Positions 36,577-46,400 are shown, counted from the first letter of the stretch. The stretch is 64,000 nt of DNA from Hansschlegelia plantiphila (GCF_027922265.1 NZ_BSFI01000007.1:632979-696978); one strand, 5' to 3'. Numbers and translations are program-made. The notes: generated by a model from the sequence alone, not told the origin.

Positions 36577-38094
36577 ATGTGGCGTAAGGCGGCGTCCGTC
36601 GGCGGGCTCACGCTGGTTTCGCGCCTGTTCGGCTTCGTGCGCGACATCATGATGGCGGCGATGCTCGGCGCCGGGCCGCTCGCGGACGCCTTCATGGTCG
36701 CCTTCCGGCTCCCGAACCATTTTCGCGCGATCTTCGCGGAAGGCGCGTTCAACGCGGCGTTCGTGCCGCGCTACGCACGAGCGCTGACGCGGGACGGGGA
36801 GGGCGCCGCCAAGGCCTTCGCTGAGGACGTGCTGGCGCTGACGCTCGCCGCCCAGATCGTCCTGCTCGTGCTGGCGCTGATCTTCGCGCCTTTCGTGGTG
36901 GCGCTGCTCGCGCCGGGCTTCGTCGAGGAGCCGGGTCAGCTCTCGCTCACCGCGAGCCTCACCCGGATCACCTTCCCCTACCTCCTGCTCATCTCGTGGA
37001 TGACGCTCGTCGCCGGCGTCCTGAACGCGCATGACCGCTTTGCGGTCGCGGCCTCCGCCTCGATCCTGCTCAACATCTGCATGATCGGCGCGCTGCTGAT
37101 GACCGGGCTGTTTCCGACGGTGGCGCATGCCCTCGCCGTCGGCGTGCTGGTCTCCGGCTTCGCGCAGCTTGGCGTCGTCTTGTGGGACGCACGCCGCGCC
37201 GGCGTGTCGCTCAGGTTCCGGCGGCCGCGGATGACGGAGCACGTCCGCAACTTCCTGCGCGGCTTCGGTCCGGCCGTGGTCGGCTCCGCGGGCGTCCAGA
37301 TCGCGATGTTCGCCGACACGATCCTCGCCTCGTTCCTTCCGGCGGGCTCGGTCTCCTATCTGTATTACGCCGACAGGCTCTACCAGCTGCCGCTCGCGGT
37401 CGTCGGCATCGCGATCGGCACGGTGCTCCTGCCCGAGCTCGCGCGCCGCCTCGCCGCCGACGACCTTCCCGGCGCGCGCGACCGGCTCAACCGCGCGCTC
37501 GAGGGCGCGCTCGCTATGACCTTGCCGTTCGTCGCTCTGTTCGCGGCGGCCCCCGGTCCGATCGTCGCCGCGCTGTTCGGCCGTGGGGCCTTCGACGCGG
37601 CCGCCGTCGACGGTTCGGCCGCTGCGCTGCAGGCCTATTCGGTCGGGCTGCCGGCGATCGTGGCGCTCCGCTGCGTGACCCCGGCCTTTCACGCCTCGGG
37701 CGACACCGCGACGCCGGTGAAGGCGCTGGCGATCGCCACCATCGCCAACGTGGCTCTGAAGTTCGCGCTGGTCGGATCGCTGTTCAGCGCGGGCCTCGCC
37801 TTCGCGACCTCGGTCGGCGCCTGGGCGAACCTCCTGCTGCTGACCTGGCTGCTCGCCCGCCGCAGCGGCTTCGCGGCCGACCGGCGGTTCGTCGTCGCGA
37901 TGGCGTCCCTCGCCGCCGCGACCGCGGCTTCGGCGCTCGCGGTCCGCTGGTCGCTCGGTCCCGCTGCGGGGTTCAGGGGATTGATCCCTCAGTTTCCGGA
38001 CTTCGCGCCGGCGGTTGTGATCGGCGTGGTGGGCGTCGCAACCTACGGCGTGATCGCAGCCGCAGGCCTTCTGCTCGCACGGCGCGCCCGCTAG
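36577..38094 (+). CDS. murJ: Lipid II flippase MurJ (MviN)
   Basis: 505-residue membrane protein with about 14 helices, of the MOP superfamily, that flips the peptidoglycan precursor lipid II across the inner membrane. 'KAASVGGLTLVSRLFGFVRDIMMAAMLGAGPLADAFMVAFRLPNHFRAIFAEGAFNAAFVPRY' (residues 4-66) is diagnostic. 'GSVSYLYYADRLYQLPLAVVGIAIGTVLLPELAR' is a further family block. The start at ATG 36577 gives the family N-terminus. It converges with the O-antigen ligase gene, so it borders rather than belongs to the polysaccharide cluster. Confidence 0.96.
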   Translation: MWRKAASVGGLTLVSRLFGFVRDIMMAAMLGAGPLADAFMVAFRLPNHFRAIFAEGAFNAAFVPRYARALTRDGEGAAKAFAEDVLALTLAAQIVLLVLALIFAPFVVALLAPGFVEEPGQLSLTASLTRITFPYLLLISWMTLVAGVLNAHDRFAVAASASILLNICMIGALLMTGLFPTVAHALAVGVLVSGFAQLGVVLWDARRAGVSLRFRRPRMTEHVRNFLRGFGPAVVGSAGVQIAMFADTILASFLPAGSVSYLYYADRLYQLPLAVVGIAIGTVLLPELARRLAADDLPGARDRLNRALEGALAMTLPFVALFAAAPGPIVAALFGRGAFDAAAVDGSAAALQAYSVGLPAIVALRCVTPAFHASGDTATPVKALAIATIANVALKFALVGSLFSAGLAFATSVGAWANLLLLTWLLARRSGFAADRRFVVAMASLAAATAASALAVRWSLGPAAGFRGLIPQFPDFAPAVVIGVVGVATYGVIAAAGLLLARRAR

Positions 38095-38124
38095 CCGCCG
38101 CGCTTCGCGATCGAGGCGTCGGCG

Positions 38125-39402
38125 TCAGGCGGCGCGGCGGAACGCCTCTCCAGACGGGATGCGAAGCGGCGTTTTCCGCCGCTCATAGGCAGCCGTCGCG
38201 GCGATGAAGCCCCAGGTCATGCCGAGCAGCGCCCACTGGTGACGCCAGTGATCGATGTCGATGACGGCGGCTTCCACCATCAGCACGACCCAGGTCGAAA
38301 AGGTGCAGATGAAGATCGGTCGCCACGGCGTCGCCGCCAGGACATAGCGGAAGCCGGAAACCAGCGTGAGGATCGTCATGACCGGCAGCACGACGCCGCC
38401 AAGCCAGCCGTAGGACATGAAGGCGTTGAGGTAGGTGTTGTGGACGTCGGCGCCGAAGCGCTTGGCGAACTGGAAGATCCCGATGCCGAACGGCTTGTCG
38501 AGCGCCAGGCGGAAACCCATCACATGGTTCGAGAACCGGCCGCCGTGCTCGGTGTCGTAGTTCTGCTCGAGGCTTGCGCGTTCGGCGAACAGGCTCGAGA
38601 CCGACGGCAGGTGGATGATGACGGCGATCATCAGCGCCGCGCCAAGGGTCGCCGCGAGGCAGGTGAGCAGGATGCGCGCGCGCGCCGACGGCGTCGGGGC
38701 CGCGAGCACCGTCAGCACCGTCATCAGCGCGGCGGAGGCGATCAGATGGCCCCATGAACCGCGGGAGAAGCTGAGCAGGACGCCGGCCATGATGACGCCG
38801 AGGGGCGCGAGCAGCGCCAGCGACCTCCTCGCGTTGCTCGAATAGAGCCGCTGCATGAGCACCAGCGCCGGAAAGATCAGATGCGGCGCGAACACGTTCG
38901 GGTCCTTGAAGGCGCCCTTCGCGCGATTGTAACGCAGCAGGCTCTCGGAGAACGGGACGAGGTGGAAGTAGCCCGCGATCGCGAGCAGGCCGCTCGCGAC
39001 GCCCGCGATCACCCAGGCGTTTGCGATCAGCTTCGCCCGGATCTCGGTGCGTTCGGCCAGAAACAGCGAGTAGAAGCAGCCGGTGCCGGCGAGGAATACG
39101 CCGACCGTCGTCCATTTTTGCGTGTCGGCGCGGTCGAAGACCAGGGTCAGGGTCAGGATCGCGCCGAGCTGATAGAGCGCCACGAGCAGCAGGAACGGCA
39201 GCAGCGTCCTCGGCAGCTTGAGGCCCGTCCCGACGAACAGCACGATCGCCACGATCATGATGAGGTCGTAGGCCGCGGGCTCGAACATCACGAAGAAGCT
39301 CGACGCGACGGCGAGCCACACCACTCCCTCGCGGAAGGACTCCGCGCTGATCGTCAGCGGACGGCGGCCCGCCCCTGCGTGAACGGCCCCCGTTCTGCTC
39401 AA
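38125..39402 (-). CDS. O-antigen ligase/polymerase-like membrane protein
   Basis: 425-residue protein with 10-12 hydrophobic segments and a large loop containing 'GFRLALDKPFGIGIFQFAKRFGADVHNTYLNAFMSYGWLGG', the Wzy_C (O-antigen ligase/polymerase) signature with 'HNTYL'. Such proteins polymerise or transfer undecaprenyl-linked glycans. The start appears to be TTG at 39402, which overlaps the stop of the sugar transferase gene as TTGA; later GTG codons are possible. It is the last gene of the initiating-transferase pair. Confidence 0.82.
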   Translation of the reverse strand: MSRTGAVHAGAGRRPLTISAESFREGVVWLAVASSFFVMFEPAAYDLIMIVAIVLFVGTGLKLPRTLLPFLLLVALYQLGAILTLTLVFDRADTQKWTTVGVFLAGTGCFYSLFLAERTEIRAKLIANAWVIAGVASGLLAIAGYFHLVPFSESLLRYNRAKGAFKDPNVFAPHLIFPALVLMQRLYSSNARRSLALLAPLGVIMAGVLLSFSRGSWGHLIASAALMTVLTVLAAPTPSARARILLTCLAATLGAALMIAVIIHLPSVSSLFAERASLEQNYDTEHGGRFSNHVMGFRLALDKPFGIGIFQFAKRFGADVHNTYLNAFMSYGWLGGVVLPVMTILTLVSGFRYVLAATPWRPIFICTFSTWVVLMVEAAVIDIDHWRHQWALLGMTWGFIAATAAYERRKTPLRIPSGEAFRRAA

Positions 39403-40907
39403 TAGGCGTTGTCCGTCCTGGCGAGCGCGAAGGGGGTTTTCATGAGGATGATGGCGTCGAACAGGATCGACCAGTTCTCGATGTAATAGAGGTCATGATC
39501 GACGCGCTTGCGCAGCTTGTCCTGCGTGTCGACCTCGCCGCGCCAGCCGTTGATCTGCGCCCAGCCGGTGACGCCGGGCTTGACCCTGTGGCGCGCGAAA
39601 TAGCCGTCGACGACGTCGTTCCACAGCCGCTCGGAAGTGTGGGCGTTGACTGCGTGCGGGCGCGGGCCGACGAGCGAGAGTTCGCCGCGGAGGACGTTGA
39701 GGAGCTGCGGCAGTTCGTCGATCGAGGTCTTGCGGATGAAGCGGCCGATCCGTGTGACCCGAGAGTCGTTCTTGGTGACGACGGTCTTCGCTTCCGGGTC
39801 CGACATCTCGTGCCGGAGCGAGCGGAACTTGAAGACCTCGATGACCTCGTTGTTGAAGCCATAACGCTTCTGCCGGAAGAACACGGGACCGCGCGTGTCG
39901 AGCTTGATCGCGATCGCGGTCGCCAGCATCAGCGGCGAGAGCGCGACCAGCAGCAATGTCCCGACGACCAGGTCGAAGGCTCGTTTCGCGACGAAATCCC
40001 AGTTCTGGATGGGTTTCTCGGCGAGCTCCACCATCGGGATCGCGCCGACATACGAGTAAGCGCGCGGCCGGAAGCGGAGCTTGTCGGTGTGCGCGGAAAG
40101 CCGGATGTCGACGGGGAGCACCCAGAGCGTCTTCAGGATTTCGGCGACGCGCCCCTTCGCGCTCACTGGGATCGTGACGATCAGCAGGTCGATGTGGGCC
40201 AGCCTGCCGAACTCGACGAGTTCGGCGACGTTGCCGAGCTTCGGATAGCCGGCGACGACGGCGGGCGACCGGTCGTTGGACCGATCGTCGAACACGCCGC
40301 AGATGTGAACGTCGTTGCCGGGGGTCGATTCGAGCGAGCGGATCAGATCCGCGGCCGGCTCGCCGCCGCCGACGATCACGGCCTTGCGGCCGAGCCGACC
40401 TTGCTCCGCCCAGCGTTTCACGAGAATCGCGAGCGCCGTGTGGCCGATAATGAACCCGCCTGCGCCCAGCGCGAACCAGTAGCCGAACCACCGGCGATCA
40501 AGCATGCCGCCGAGGTCGAAGAACGCGCCGATCGCGGCGAAGCCGGCGAAGACCAGCGTCCAGGCGCCGATCATCCGGCCGATCTGGCCGCCGAGCAGGC
40601 GGAAGGCGACGACATTGTAAGCGTCGGCCGCCTGCGCGAACACCAGCGTGAGCACGAGCCCGCCGGTCATCGACACGAGGTACGGCCAGCCGATCCCGCC
40701 AAGACCGCCGAACGAAATGAAATAGGCCGCGAGACCCGCAGCGATCACGATGGCGGAATCGGCGAAGCGCGCGGCGCCGATCAGCACCACCGGCGAAATC
40801 GAGGACGCGCTGAAGCGCTCGGCGATCTCGCGCGCCTGTTCGTTCAGCCTTGCCTGCCGGCGCGTCGGAGCCGATTGAGGCTTCTCGCGAGCCTTAAGGT
40901 CGGCCAT
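39399..40907 (-). CDS. Undecaprenyl-phosphate glucose phosphotransferase (exopolysaccharide initiation)
   Basis: About 502-residue polyprenyl-phosphate hexose-1-phosphate transferase of the WcaJ/ExoY type that puts the first sugar on undecaprenyl phosphate. N-terminal membrane helices lead to a nucleotide-binding-like fold ('RKAVIVGGGEPAADLIRSLE') and the C-terminal transferase domain 'KRAFDLVVGTLLLVALSPLMLATAIAIKLDTRGPVFFRQKRYGFNNEVIEVFKFRSL', ending 'HRVKPGVTGWAQINGWRGEVDTQDKL'. ATG 40907 is used; GTG 40922 is an alternative. Downstream gene overlap suggests coupled translation. Confidence 0.92.
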   Translation of the reverse strand: MADLKAREKPQSAPTRRQARLNEQAREIAERFSASSISPVVLIGAARFADSAIVIAAGLAAYFISFGGLGGIGWPYLVSMTGGLVLTLVFAQAADAYNVVAFRLLGGQIGRMIGAWTLVFAGFAAIGAFFDLGGMLDRRWFGYWFALGAGGFIIGHTALAILVKRWAEQGRLGRKAVIVGGGEPAADLIRSLESTPGNDVHICGVFDDRSNDRSPAVVAGYPKLGNVAELVEFGRLAHIDLLIVTIPVSAKGRVAEILKTLWVLPVDIRLSAHTDKLRFRPRAYSYVGAIPMVELAEKPIQNWDFVAKRAFDLVVGTLLLVALSPLMLATAIAIKLDTRGPVFFRQKRYGFNNEVIEVFKFRSLRHEMSDPEAKTVVTKNDSRVTRIGRFIRKTSIDELPQLLNVLRGELSLVGPRPHAVNAHTSERLWNDVVDGYFARHRVKPGVTGWAQINGWRGEVDTQDKLRKRVDHDLYYIENWSILFDAIILMKTPFALARTDNAY

Positions 40908-40991
40908 CGATAGGTGGGTCACGGTGTTCGGTTTCCGATCGGTCAGGAAAACCTTGCCGATAAACTCCCAACAACCCTTTACGCGCGACTC

Positions 40992-42143
40992 TTAAATATC
41001 GCTTTGTAATCGTTCGATCGCCGTGCGGTAAACTTTTTCGACGCGCGAGGACATTTCGGAGACCGAGAACTCGCCAGAGATGTGCCGCTTGCGCGCCGCC
41101 GCGCCCGCGGCGGCCGCGTCCGGATCGGCGATCAGCGCCGCCATGGCGGCCGCGAGCGCCTGAGGGTCGCCCGGCGCGATCAATTCTTCCGTGAAGGGCC
41201 CGAAAATCTCCGGTATGCCGCCCACCCGCGTCGCGATGATCGGAAGCGACGCCGCGATCGCCTCGAGCACGACATAGGGCATTGATTCCGCCCGTGACGG
41301 GACAACGACGGCGCGGCCGAGCGCAAAGGCCTCCCGGGTCGGCGTGGACGGCCGGAAATCGACGAGGTTGTCCAGTCGGAGCTCCGCCGTCATGGCGCGA
41401 TAGCGGGCTTCCTCCGGACCGTCGCCCACGATGATCGCCGTCGCCGGCCGATCCGTCCCGGCGAGAAGCGCGACCGCCTGGATGAAGACGTCGACCCCCT
41501 TCAGGTCGCGCAACATGCCGAGATACAGGAAGTCTCGAGCGTCCGTGGCCGGGGCCACAGGCACGAACTCCTGCGGCGTCAGGCCGTTGCGGACCACGAC
41601 GGCGGGGCAGCGCGGCTCGCCGACATGACTGACATAAGCTTGCCGCTCGTAGTCGCTGACGTGGATAAGCGCGTCGGTGAAGCGTTCGAGCGCGCGTTCG
41701 ACGCGGAAATAGATCCACCCTTCCAGCGATTTCGGATCGTAGTGCAGGCTGCCTCCATGCGGGGCGTAGAGCCGCGCCACGGGTCGGCGGCGATTGAGCC
41801 ATGCGCCGACGATCCGGCCGAAGGCGCCGCCCTTCGCGCCATGGCAGTGGATGACGTCAGGCTGCAGCGGCTCAAGAATTGCGCGGACCTGCGAGATCGC
41901 CCGGAAATCCGACGCGCTGATCTGGCGGGAGATCGGAACGCGGGTCGCGCCGAGCGCGAGCATCGGTTCGAGCGCTCGGATACGCTGGTCCTCGAACGGA
42001 CCGCCGGTGAGGCTGTCGCAGACGAAGCCCACGAGGTGGCCGGCCGCCGCCTGCGCCGAGATCAGATCCGCGATGTGACGAAAGATCCCGCCGACGGGCG
42101 AGCGCACGAGATGGACGATCCGCAGTTGCCTTGCGTCGCTCAT
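40992..42143 (-). CDS. Glycosyltransferase family 4 protein
   Basis: 383-residue GT-B glycosyltransferase. The donor-domain pattern 'VVPSRAESMPYVVLEAIAASLPIIATRVGGIPEIFGP' carries the EX7E-like motif of GT4 enzymes. N-terminal sequence 'LRIVHLVRSPVGGIFRHIADLISAQAAAGH' binds acceptor, and 'DVIHCHGAKGGAFGRIVG' is also typical. Start ATG at 42143. It is the only dedicated glycosyltransferase besides the initiating enzyme in the locus, so a longer repeat unit would need enzymes encoded elsewhere. Confidence 0.9.
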   Translation of the reverse strand: MSDARQLRIVHLVRSPVGGIFRHIADLISAQAAAGHLVGFVCDSLTGGPFEDQRIRALEPMLALGATRVPISRQISASDFRAISQVRAILEPLQPDVIHCHGAKGGAFGRIVGAWLNRRRPVARLYAPHGGSLHYDPKSLEGWIYFRVERALERFTDALIHVSDYERQAYVSHVGEPRCPAVVVRNGLTPQEFVPVAPATDARDFLYLGMLRDLKGVDVFIQAVALLAGTDRPATAIIVGDGPEEARYRAMTAELRLDNLVDFRPSTPTREAFALGRAVVVPSRAESMPYVVLEAIAASLPIIATRVGGIPEIFGPFTEELIAPGDPQALAAAMAALIADPDAAAAGAAARKRHISGEFSVSEMSSRVEKVYRTAIERLQSDI

Positions 42144-42220
42144 GGAAAGTCCCCGCGGATCGGAGCGCCCGCGTTGCGGTGCTTGTCGGACCGTTCGAGC
42201 GCCGCGAAGGGAAGTTCGGC

Positions 42221-42781
42221 CTAGAACCAGCGCTCTTCGACGGTGAGGGTGTCGCCGGGACGGATGGGATAGGTGAGGGGCACCTCGGCCTTGTAGACCC
42301 GGTCGCCGAGCCGGCGCGTGAGCTCCACGCGGTCGCGCATCGCCCGGGGCGTGAAACCGCTCGCGATCGCGACGGCGTTCTGCGCGGTCATGCCGGCGAC
42401 GTAAGGGTACTGTCCGGCGGTCGTGACCTCGCCGAGGATGTAGAATGGGCGGTAGGACTCGATCTCCACGGAGACGCTGGGATCGCGGAGGAATCCGCCT
42501 TTGAGCTTGGCTTCGAGGCCGGCCCGCACCTGATCCGATGTCTTGCCGTCGACCTGATAGCGGCCGACGAGCGGCATCGCGATGCTTCCGTCGGGCTCGA
42601 CCGCGTAGCTGTTAGACAGGTTCTGTTGGCCGAAAACGTTGACGCGCAGCTTGTCGCCGCTCGACAGCACGTAGGGCTCATTGAAGGTCGCGGCCAACTG
42701 CGGCGGCACCGCGCGCGGCGCGGCGCAGCCGGCGAGCGACGCGGCGAACGAGAGCGCGATCAGCGAACGGCGCGATCCCAT
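42221..42781 (-). CDS. Polysaccharide export lipoprotein (Wza/ExoF-like)
   Basis: 186-residue lipoprotein with a type II signal ending 'LSFAASLAGC'. It has the polysaccharide export motif 'YVLSSGDKLRVNVFGQQNLSNSYAVEPDGSIAMPLVGRYQVDGKTSDQV' and one SLBB-type segment ('RPFYILGEVTTAGQYPYVAGMTAQNAVAIASGFT'). It is much shorter than E. coli Wza (about 380) and lacks the C-terminal outer-membrane helix, as is common in Rhizobiales. ATG 42781 is preferred over 42796. Divergent from the Wzc-like gene. Confidence 0.9.
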   Translation of the reverse strand: MGSRRSLIALSFAASLAGCAAPRAVPPQLAATFNEPYVLSSGDKLRVNVFGQQNLSNSYAVEPDGSIAMPLVGRYQVDGKTSDQVRAGLEAKLKGGFLRDPSVSVEIESYRPFYILGEVTTAGQYPYVAGMTAQNAVAIASGFTPRAMRDRVELTRRLGDRVYKAEVPLTYPIRPGDTLTVEERWF

Positions 42782-42944
42782 GACGACGGTCCCCAAAACC
42801 CAAGATGCACCGTCGTAATCGCAACAGGGTTAACAATGTGTTTTCCTGAGTGCGGCGGCGGCGCGGGCGATTAACTCTGCGGCAACCATGTTTGTGCTGT
42901 TGTGCGAGAGCGAACGCTTTGAGTGCGAGAGTCGAGGACTAGGC

Positions 42945-45212
42945 ATGGTGCAGCGCGTCAGCTACCGCGAGGAGGACGATCGCCCCCAGAGCGGGGAGAT
43001 CGACCTGCGCGCGCTCGGCCGGGGGCTCTGGCGCCGCAAGCGCTGGATCATCGGGCCGACCGCGCTCGCCGCGCTGCTGGCCTTCGCCTTCGTTCAGTTG
43101 AGCTCGCCCTATTTCCGTTCGGCCGCTCTCATCCTGATCGAGAACCGAGAAGGCGCCGCGCCGCGGCCCGGCGGCGACCGCGACACGCCACTGCCGGACG
43201 AGCAGGCGGTCGCGAGCCAGGTTCAGCTGATCCAGTCGCGCGACCTTGTGCGCGACGTCGTGAAGGCGCTCGATCTCGGCGGCGATCCCGAGTTCTCCGG
43301 CCAGAGGGAGTCTTATGTCCGCAAGCTGTTCCGCATGGTCGGGCTGGGCGGCGCTCAGGACGACCTGCCCTATAAGGAGCGGGTCGTCGATAAGGTCGCG
43401 GAGAACCTGACGGTTTATCCGGTGCAGGGCTCCCGCGTCGTCGGCGTCGAATTCGTCGCGCAGGACGCGGACCTCGCGGCGCGTGTCGTCAACGGCTTCA
43501 TCGACGCCTATCTCGCCATCCAGCGCGAAGCCAAGCGCGAGTCGAACAAGCAGGCGAACCAGTATCTCTCCGACGAGATCGCCAATCTGCGCGGCCGGGT
43601 CGGCGAGGCTGAGGATCGGGTGGAGACCTTCCGCTCGAAGGCCGGCCTTCTCGTGGGCACCAACAACACGACCGTCGCCGCCCAGCAGCTTGGAGACACG
43701 ACGATCCAGCTTTCGAGCGCCCGGACCCAGCAGGCCGAGGCGCAGGCGAAGGCGGACATGATACGCTCCGTCATGCGCCAGGGCCGTCCGGCCGAGGCGC
43801 TCGACATCGCCAATTCGGACCTCGTCCGCTCGCTTTCCCAGCAGCGTTCGCAACTCGCCGCGCAGATCGCGAGCGACAGCCGGACGCTGCTGCCGCAGCA
43901 TCCGCGGATGCGCGAGCTCCAGGCGCAGCTTTCCGGACTGGACGAGCAGATCCGCAGCGAGGCCGAGAAGCTCGCCCGCGCTTTCGAGAACGACGCCAAG
44001 ACCGCGGGCGCACGGGTCGCGGCCTTCGGCAAGCAGCTCGAGGAACTGAAGAAGACCGCGTCGACCGCGAACGGTCAGGAAGTCCAGCTGCGCGCGCTCG
44101 AGCGCGAGGCTCGCTCCCAGCGCGACCTTCTGGAGCAGCTCCTCACGCGCTATCGGGAGACCTCGGCGCGCGACAATCCCGACGCGCTCCTGGCGGACGC
44201 CCGCGTGATCTCGCGTGGCGCGGCGGCGACCGAGCCGTATTTCCCCAAGAAGACGCCGACGATCGCGCTCGCGACGCTTGGCGCCTTCGTCCTCTCGCTG
44301 TTCGCAGCCGCTGCGGCCGAGGTGTTCGGCGGCCAGCGTCGCCCCGACGACACCGACGCCGCTCCGCCGCCCGCGATCGGCGCCGTGCCGGTGTTCGGAC
44401 GGCTTCAGGAGCCGATGCGCATCCAGGGGCCGACGCCGCCCGGCGGTCAGCCGGGATCGGCGTCGGCGCCGGACGACGATCCTAAGGCCGACGGCGAGTC
44501 GGGCTCGGCCCACGGGGCTGATCCCGCTGCGCCGCTGACCGCCGCGGCCGAAGCTGTCTCCAGCGAAGCGCCGCGCCGCAATGCAGGCCGGGCGGCGACG
44601 ATCGAATGCGCGGATGCGACGCTCGTCGCTGCGCTCGCACGGCAGCTCGCCTCGATGCCGACGGGCGAGGGGGCGCTGCGCATCCTCACGACCGGCGCGG
44701 CGCCAGATCTCGCCGTCAGGTCGGTCGCGGCCGAGCTCGCGGCCACCATCTCGGCCTCCGGCCGCCGCGTCGTCGCGATCGACGCAGGCGGCGGCGTGCC
44801 ACGAGGCGGAGACGTGCCCTCCGAGCCCGGCCTCTCGGACCTTCTGACCGGCGCCGCCACATTCGCCCAGGCGATCCATCGCGATCCGGGCTCGCGGGTT
44901 CACATCGTTCCGCGCGGCTCGGAGAGCTTCGACACGCTGGACGCGGCCGCTCAGGGCAGGCTCGGCGTGGTTCTCGAGGCGCTCGCCCTGACCTATGATT
45001 TCGTGATGCTGATGGCCCCGAGCGGTCCCGGCGGCGCGGACGTGTTCGCCGTACACTGCGGCGCGGCAGTGCTGGTCTCCAACGCCGGCGCCGCCGACTT
45101 CGTGACGGTGGACGCCCACGAACGCCTGAAGGCGACCGGCATCGAGGACGTCGTGGTCCTGCTCGTCAGCGACGGCGGCGGCGCGCCAAAAGACCGCTCA
45201 CTCGCCGCTTGA
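42945..45212 (+). CDS. Wzc/ExoP-like chain-length determinant with degenerate kinase domain
   Basis: 755-residue inner-membrane protein: a Wzz domain with N-terminal helix ('IIGPTALAALLAFAFVQL', about residues 34-52), a long coiled coil (about 205-425), a second helix ('TIALATLGAFVLSLFAAAAAEVFGG', about 437-461), then a cytoplasmic domain resembling BY-kinases. In that domain the Walker A site is lost: where family members have GEGKT/S, the sequence is 'TTGAAPDLAVRSVAAEL' (near 583). Walker A' is 'VVAIDAGGG' rather than DxD. The Tyr-rich tail is absent. Probably a chain-length regulator without kinase activity. ATG 42945 follows GAGGACTAGG; an earlier ATG at 42888 is weaker. Confidence 0.87.
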   Translation: MVQRVSYREEDDRPQSGEIDLRALGRGLWRRKRWIIGPTALAALLAFAFVQLSSPYFRSAALILIENREGAAPRPGGDRDTPLPDEQAVASQVQLIQSRDLVRDVVKALDLGGDPEFSGQRESYVRKLFRMVGLGGAQDDLPYKERVVDKVAENLTVYPVQGSRVVGVEFVAQDADLAARVVNGFIDAYLAIQREAKRESNKQANQYLSDEIANLRGRVGEAEDRVETFRSKAGLLVGTNNTTVAAQQLGDTTIQLSSARTQQAEAQAKADMIRSVMRQGRPAEALDIANSDLVRSLSQQRSQLAAQIASDSRTLLPQHPRMRELQAQLSGLDEQIRSEAEKLARAFENDAKTAGARVAAFGKQLEELKKTASTANGQEVQLRALEREARSQRDLLEQLLTRYRETSARDNPDALLADARVISRGAAATEPYFPKKTPTIALATLGAFVLSLFAAAAAEVFGGQRRPDDTDAAPPPAIGAVPVFGRLQEPMRIQGPTPPGGQPGSASAPDDDPKADGESGSAHGADPAAPLTAAAEAVSSEAPRRNAGRAATIECADATLVAALARQLASMPTGEGALRILTTGAAPDLAVRSVAAELAATISASGRRVVAIDAGGGVPRGGDVPSEPGLSDLLTGAATFAQAIHRDPGSRVHIVPRGSESFDTLDAAAQGRLGVVLEALALTYDFVMLMAPSGPGGADVFAVHCGAAVLVSNAGAADFVTVDAHERLKATGIEDVVVLLVSDGGGAPKDRSLAA

Positions 45213-45218
45213 GGCATG

Positions 45219-46400
45219 TCAGTCGTCTGCTGCGGCCTCCGGCTCGGAGCGCTGTCGCGCTCGAAGGCCGCGCAGGCGCGTCACCAGAGCGTAGGCCCGC
45301 GGGTTCGACTTCACCCAGGTCGTGGCCGCTGTCCGGGCTGAAAGCACGCCAGCGACGGCGCGGCCGATCGGCGTGACGCCAAGCAGGGTGTCGCGAAGGA
45401 TCTCGACGTTCGGGCAGTACATCGTCTTGTAGCCGGCGGCCCCGACGCCGAGGTCGAAGGTGCGCGCGCCCCGGCGGATCTGTTCGGCGACGACGAAGTT
45501 CAGCAGCATCTCGCCGGGGCTGTATTTGGCGTGCTCGCCGCTGGTGATCGACAGCAGCATGCCTGAATAGCGGCCGTCATGGATGAGGCCTCCAGCGACA
45601 GCGATCGCCTCGCCCTCGACGTCGAAGCCATAGAGGTCCAGCGCCGGCGGGCGGCCACCGATTCCGGCCGCGCTCGCGAGAAAATCGCGCACGCCGGGTT
45701 TGTCGAAGACGTCGCCGACGCCTCGGCCCGCGAACTGGCGCGCCTTCTGGTCGAGGAAGGCGTCGATCAGCCGGCGCCGGTCCGCGTCGTTGTCCGCGTG
45801 ATAGAGGCGCGTCGAGCCGCGCTCCTCGAAGCGGCGCATCTTGCGGCGCTGCTTCGAGCGGGCCTTGGCGGAGAAATTGAGCCGCTCAAAGTCCTCGAAG
45901 CTTGGCGCGAGCGGTCCGCTATAGGCGGGATCCGTCGAAGGGAGGCTCGGCAGGGCGGCGAAGGGATTGGCTTCGCCCTCCCACTCGGCGGGCTGGCGGC
46001 GGAGAACATAGAGATCGACGCCGGTCTGGCGGGCGGCCTCGGCGAGGAGCCTCAACGACTCGTCTCGGGTGAATCGGGCGAGGGCGTCGCGACGGATGAC
46101 CGGCGCGTTGTAGTTCACGTGGCTGCCGCCAAGGAATTCGGCGATGCGCGCTCCAAGCTGACGGCGGCGGCCGAGAGGCAGCAGCGCGACTGCACGACCC
46201 TCCTCGTCGCGCGCGACGACGATCATCGGCCGCACGCCCTCGTGCGCCGCGACATTGTCGACCCACGCCTTGAGGAAGGACGGGTTCTGATAGGTGCTCA
46301 CGAACGCCGTCTGGATCAGCGCGGTCCAGATGGGTTGCGCCTTGTCGATGTCGTCATAGACCTCGATGGAGGCGAACGCGCCGCCGGGAACGGGCGTCAT
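45219..46400 (-). CDS. CelD/BcsL-like GNAT acyltransferase (FemAB fold)
   Basis: About 393-residue protein of the family annotated as cellulose biosynthesis protein CelD/BcsL or GNAT acetyltransferase. 'KARSKQRRKMRRFEERGSTRLYHADND' and 'LSITSGEHAKYSPGEMLLNFVVAEQIRRGARTFDLGVGAAGYKTMYC' are the recognisable blocks. Such enzymes probably acylate surface polysaccharide. ATG 46400 (GGAGG upstream) is preferred; a frame from 46511 exists. Lies just outside the Wzc-like gene on the opposite strand, tail to tail with 6 bases between. Confidence 0.82.
   Translation of the reverse strand: MTPVPGGAFASIEVYDDIDKAQPIWTALIQTAFVSTYQNPSFLKAWVDNVAAHEGVRPMIVVARDEEGRAVALLPLGRRRQLGARIAEFLGGSHVNYNAPVIRRDALARFTRDESLRLLAEAARQTGVDLYVLRRQPAEWEGEANPFAALPSLPSTDPAYSGPLAPSFEDFERLNFSAKARSKQRRKMRRFEERGSTRLYHADNDADRRRLIDAFLDQKARQFAGRGVGDVFDKPGVRDFLASAAGIGGRPPALDLYGFDVEGEAIAVAGGLIHDGRYSGMLLSITSGEHAKYSPGEMLLNFVVAEQIRRGARTFDLGVGAAGYKTMYCPNVEILRDTLLGVTPIGRAVAGVLSARTAATTWVKSNPRAYALVTRLRGLRARQRSEPEAAADD

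Noticed and set aside
42939..45119. 726-codon minus-strand frame opposite the Wzc-like gene
   Set aside because: No recognisable domain, composition of an antisense shadow; the plus-strand Wzz/GNVR protein is well supported.
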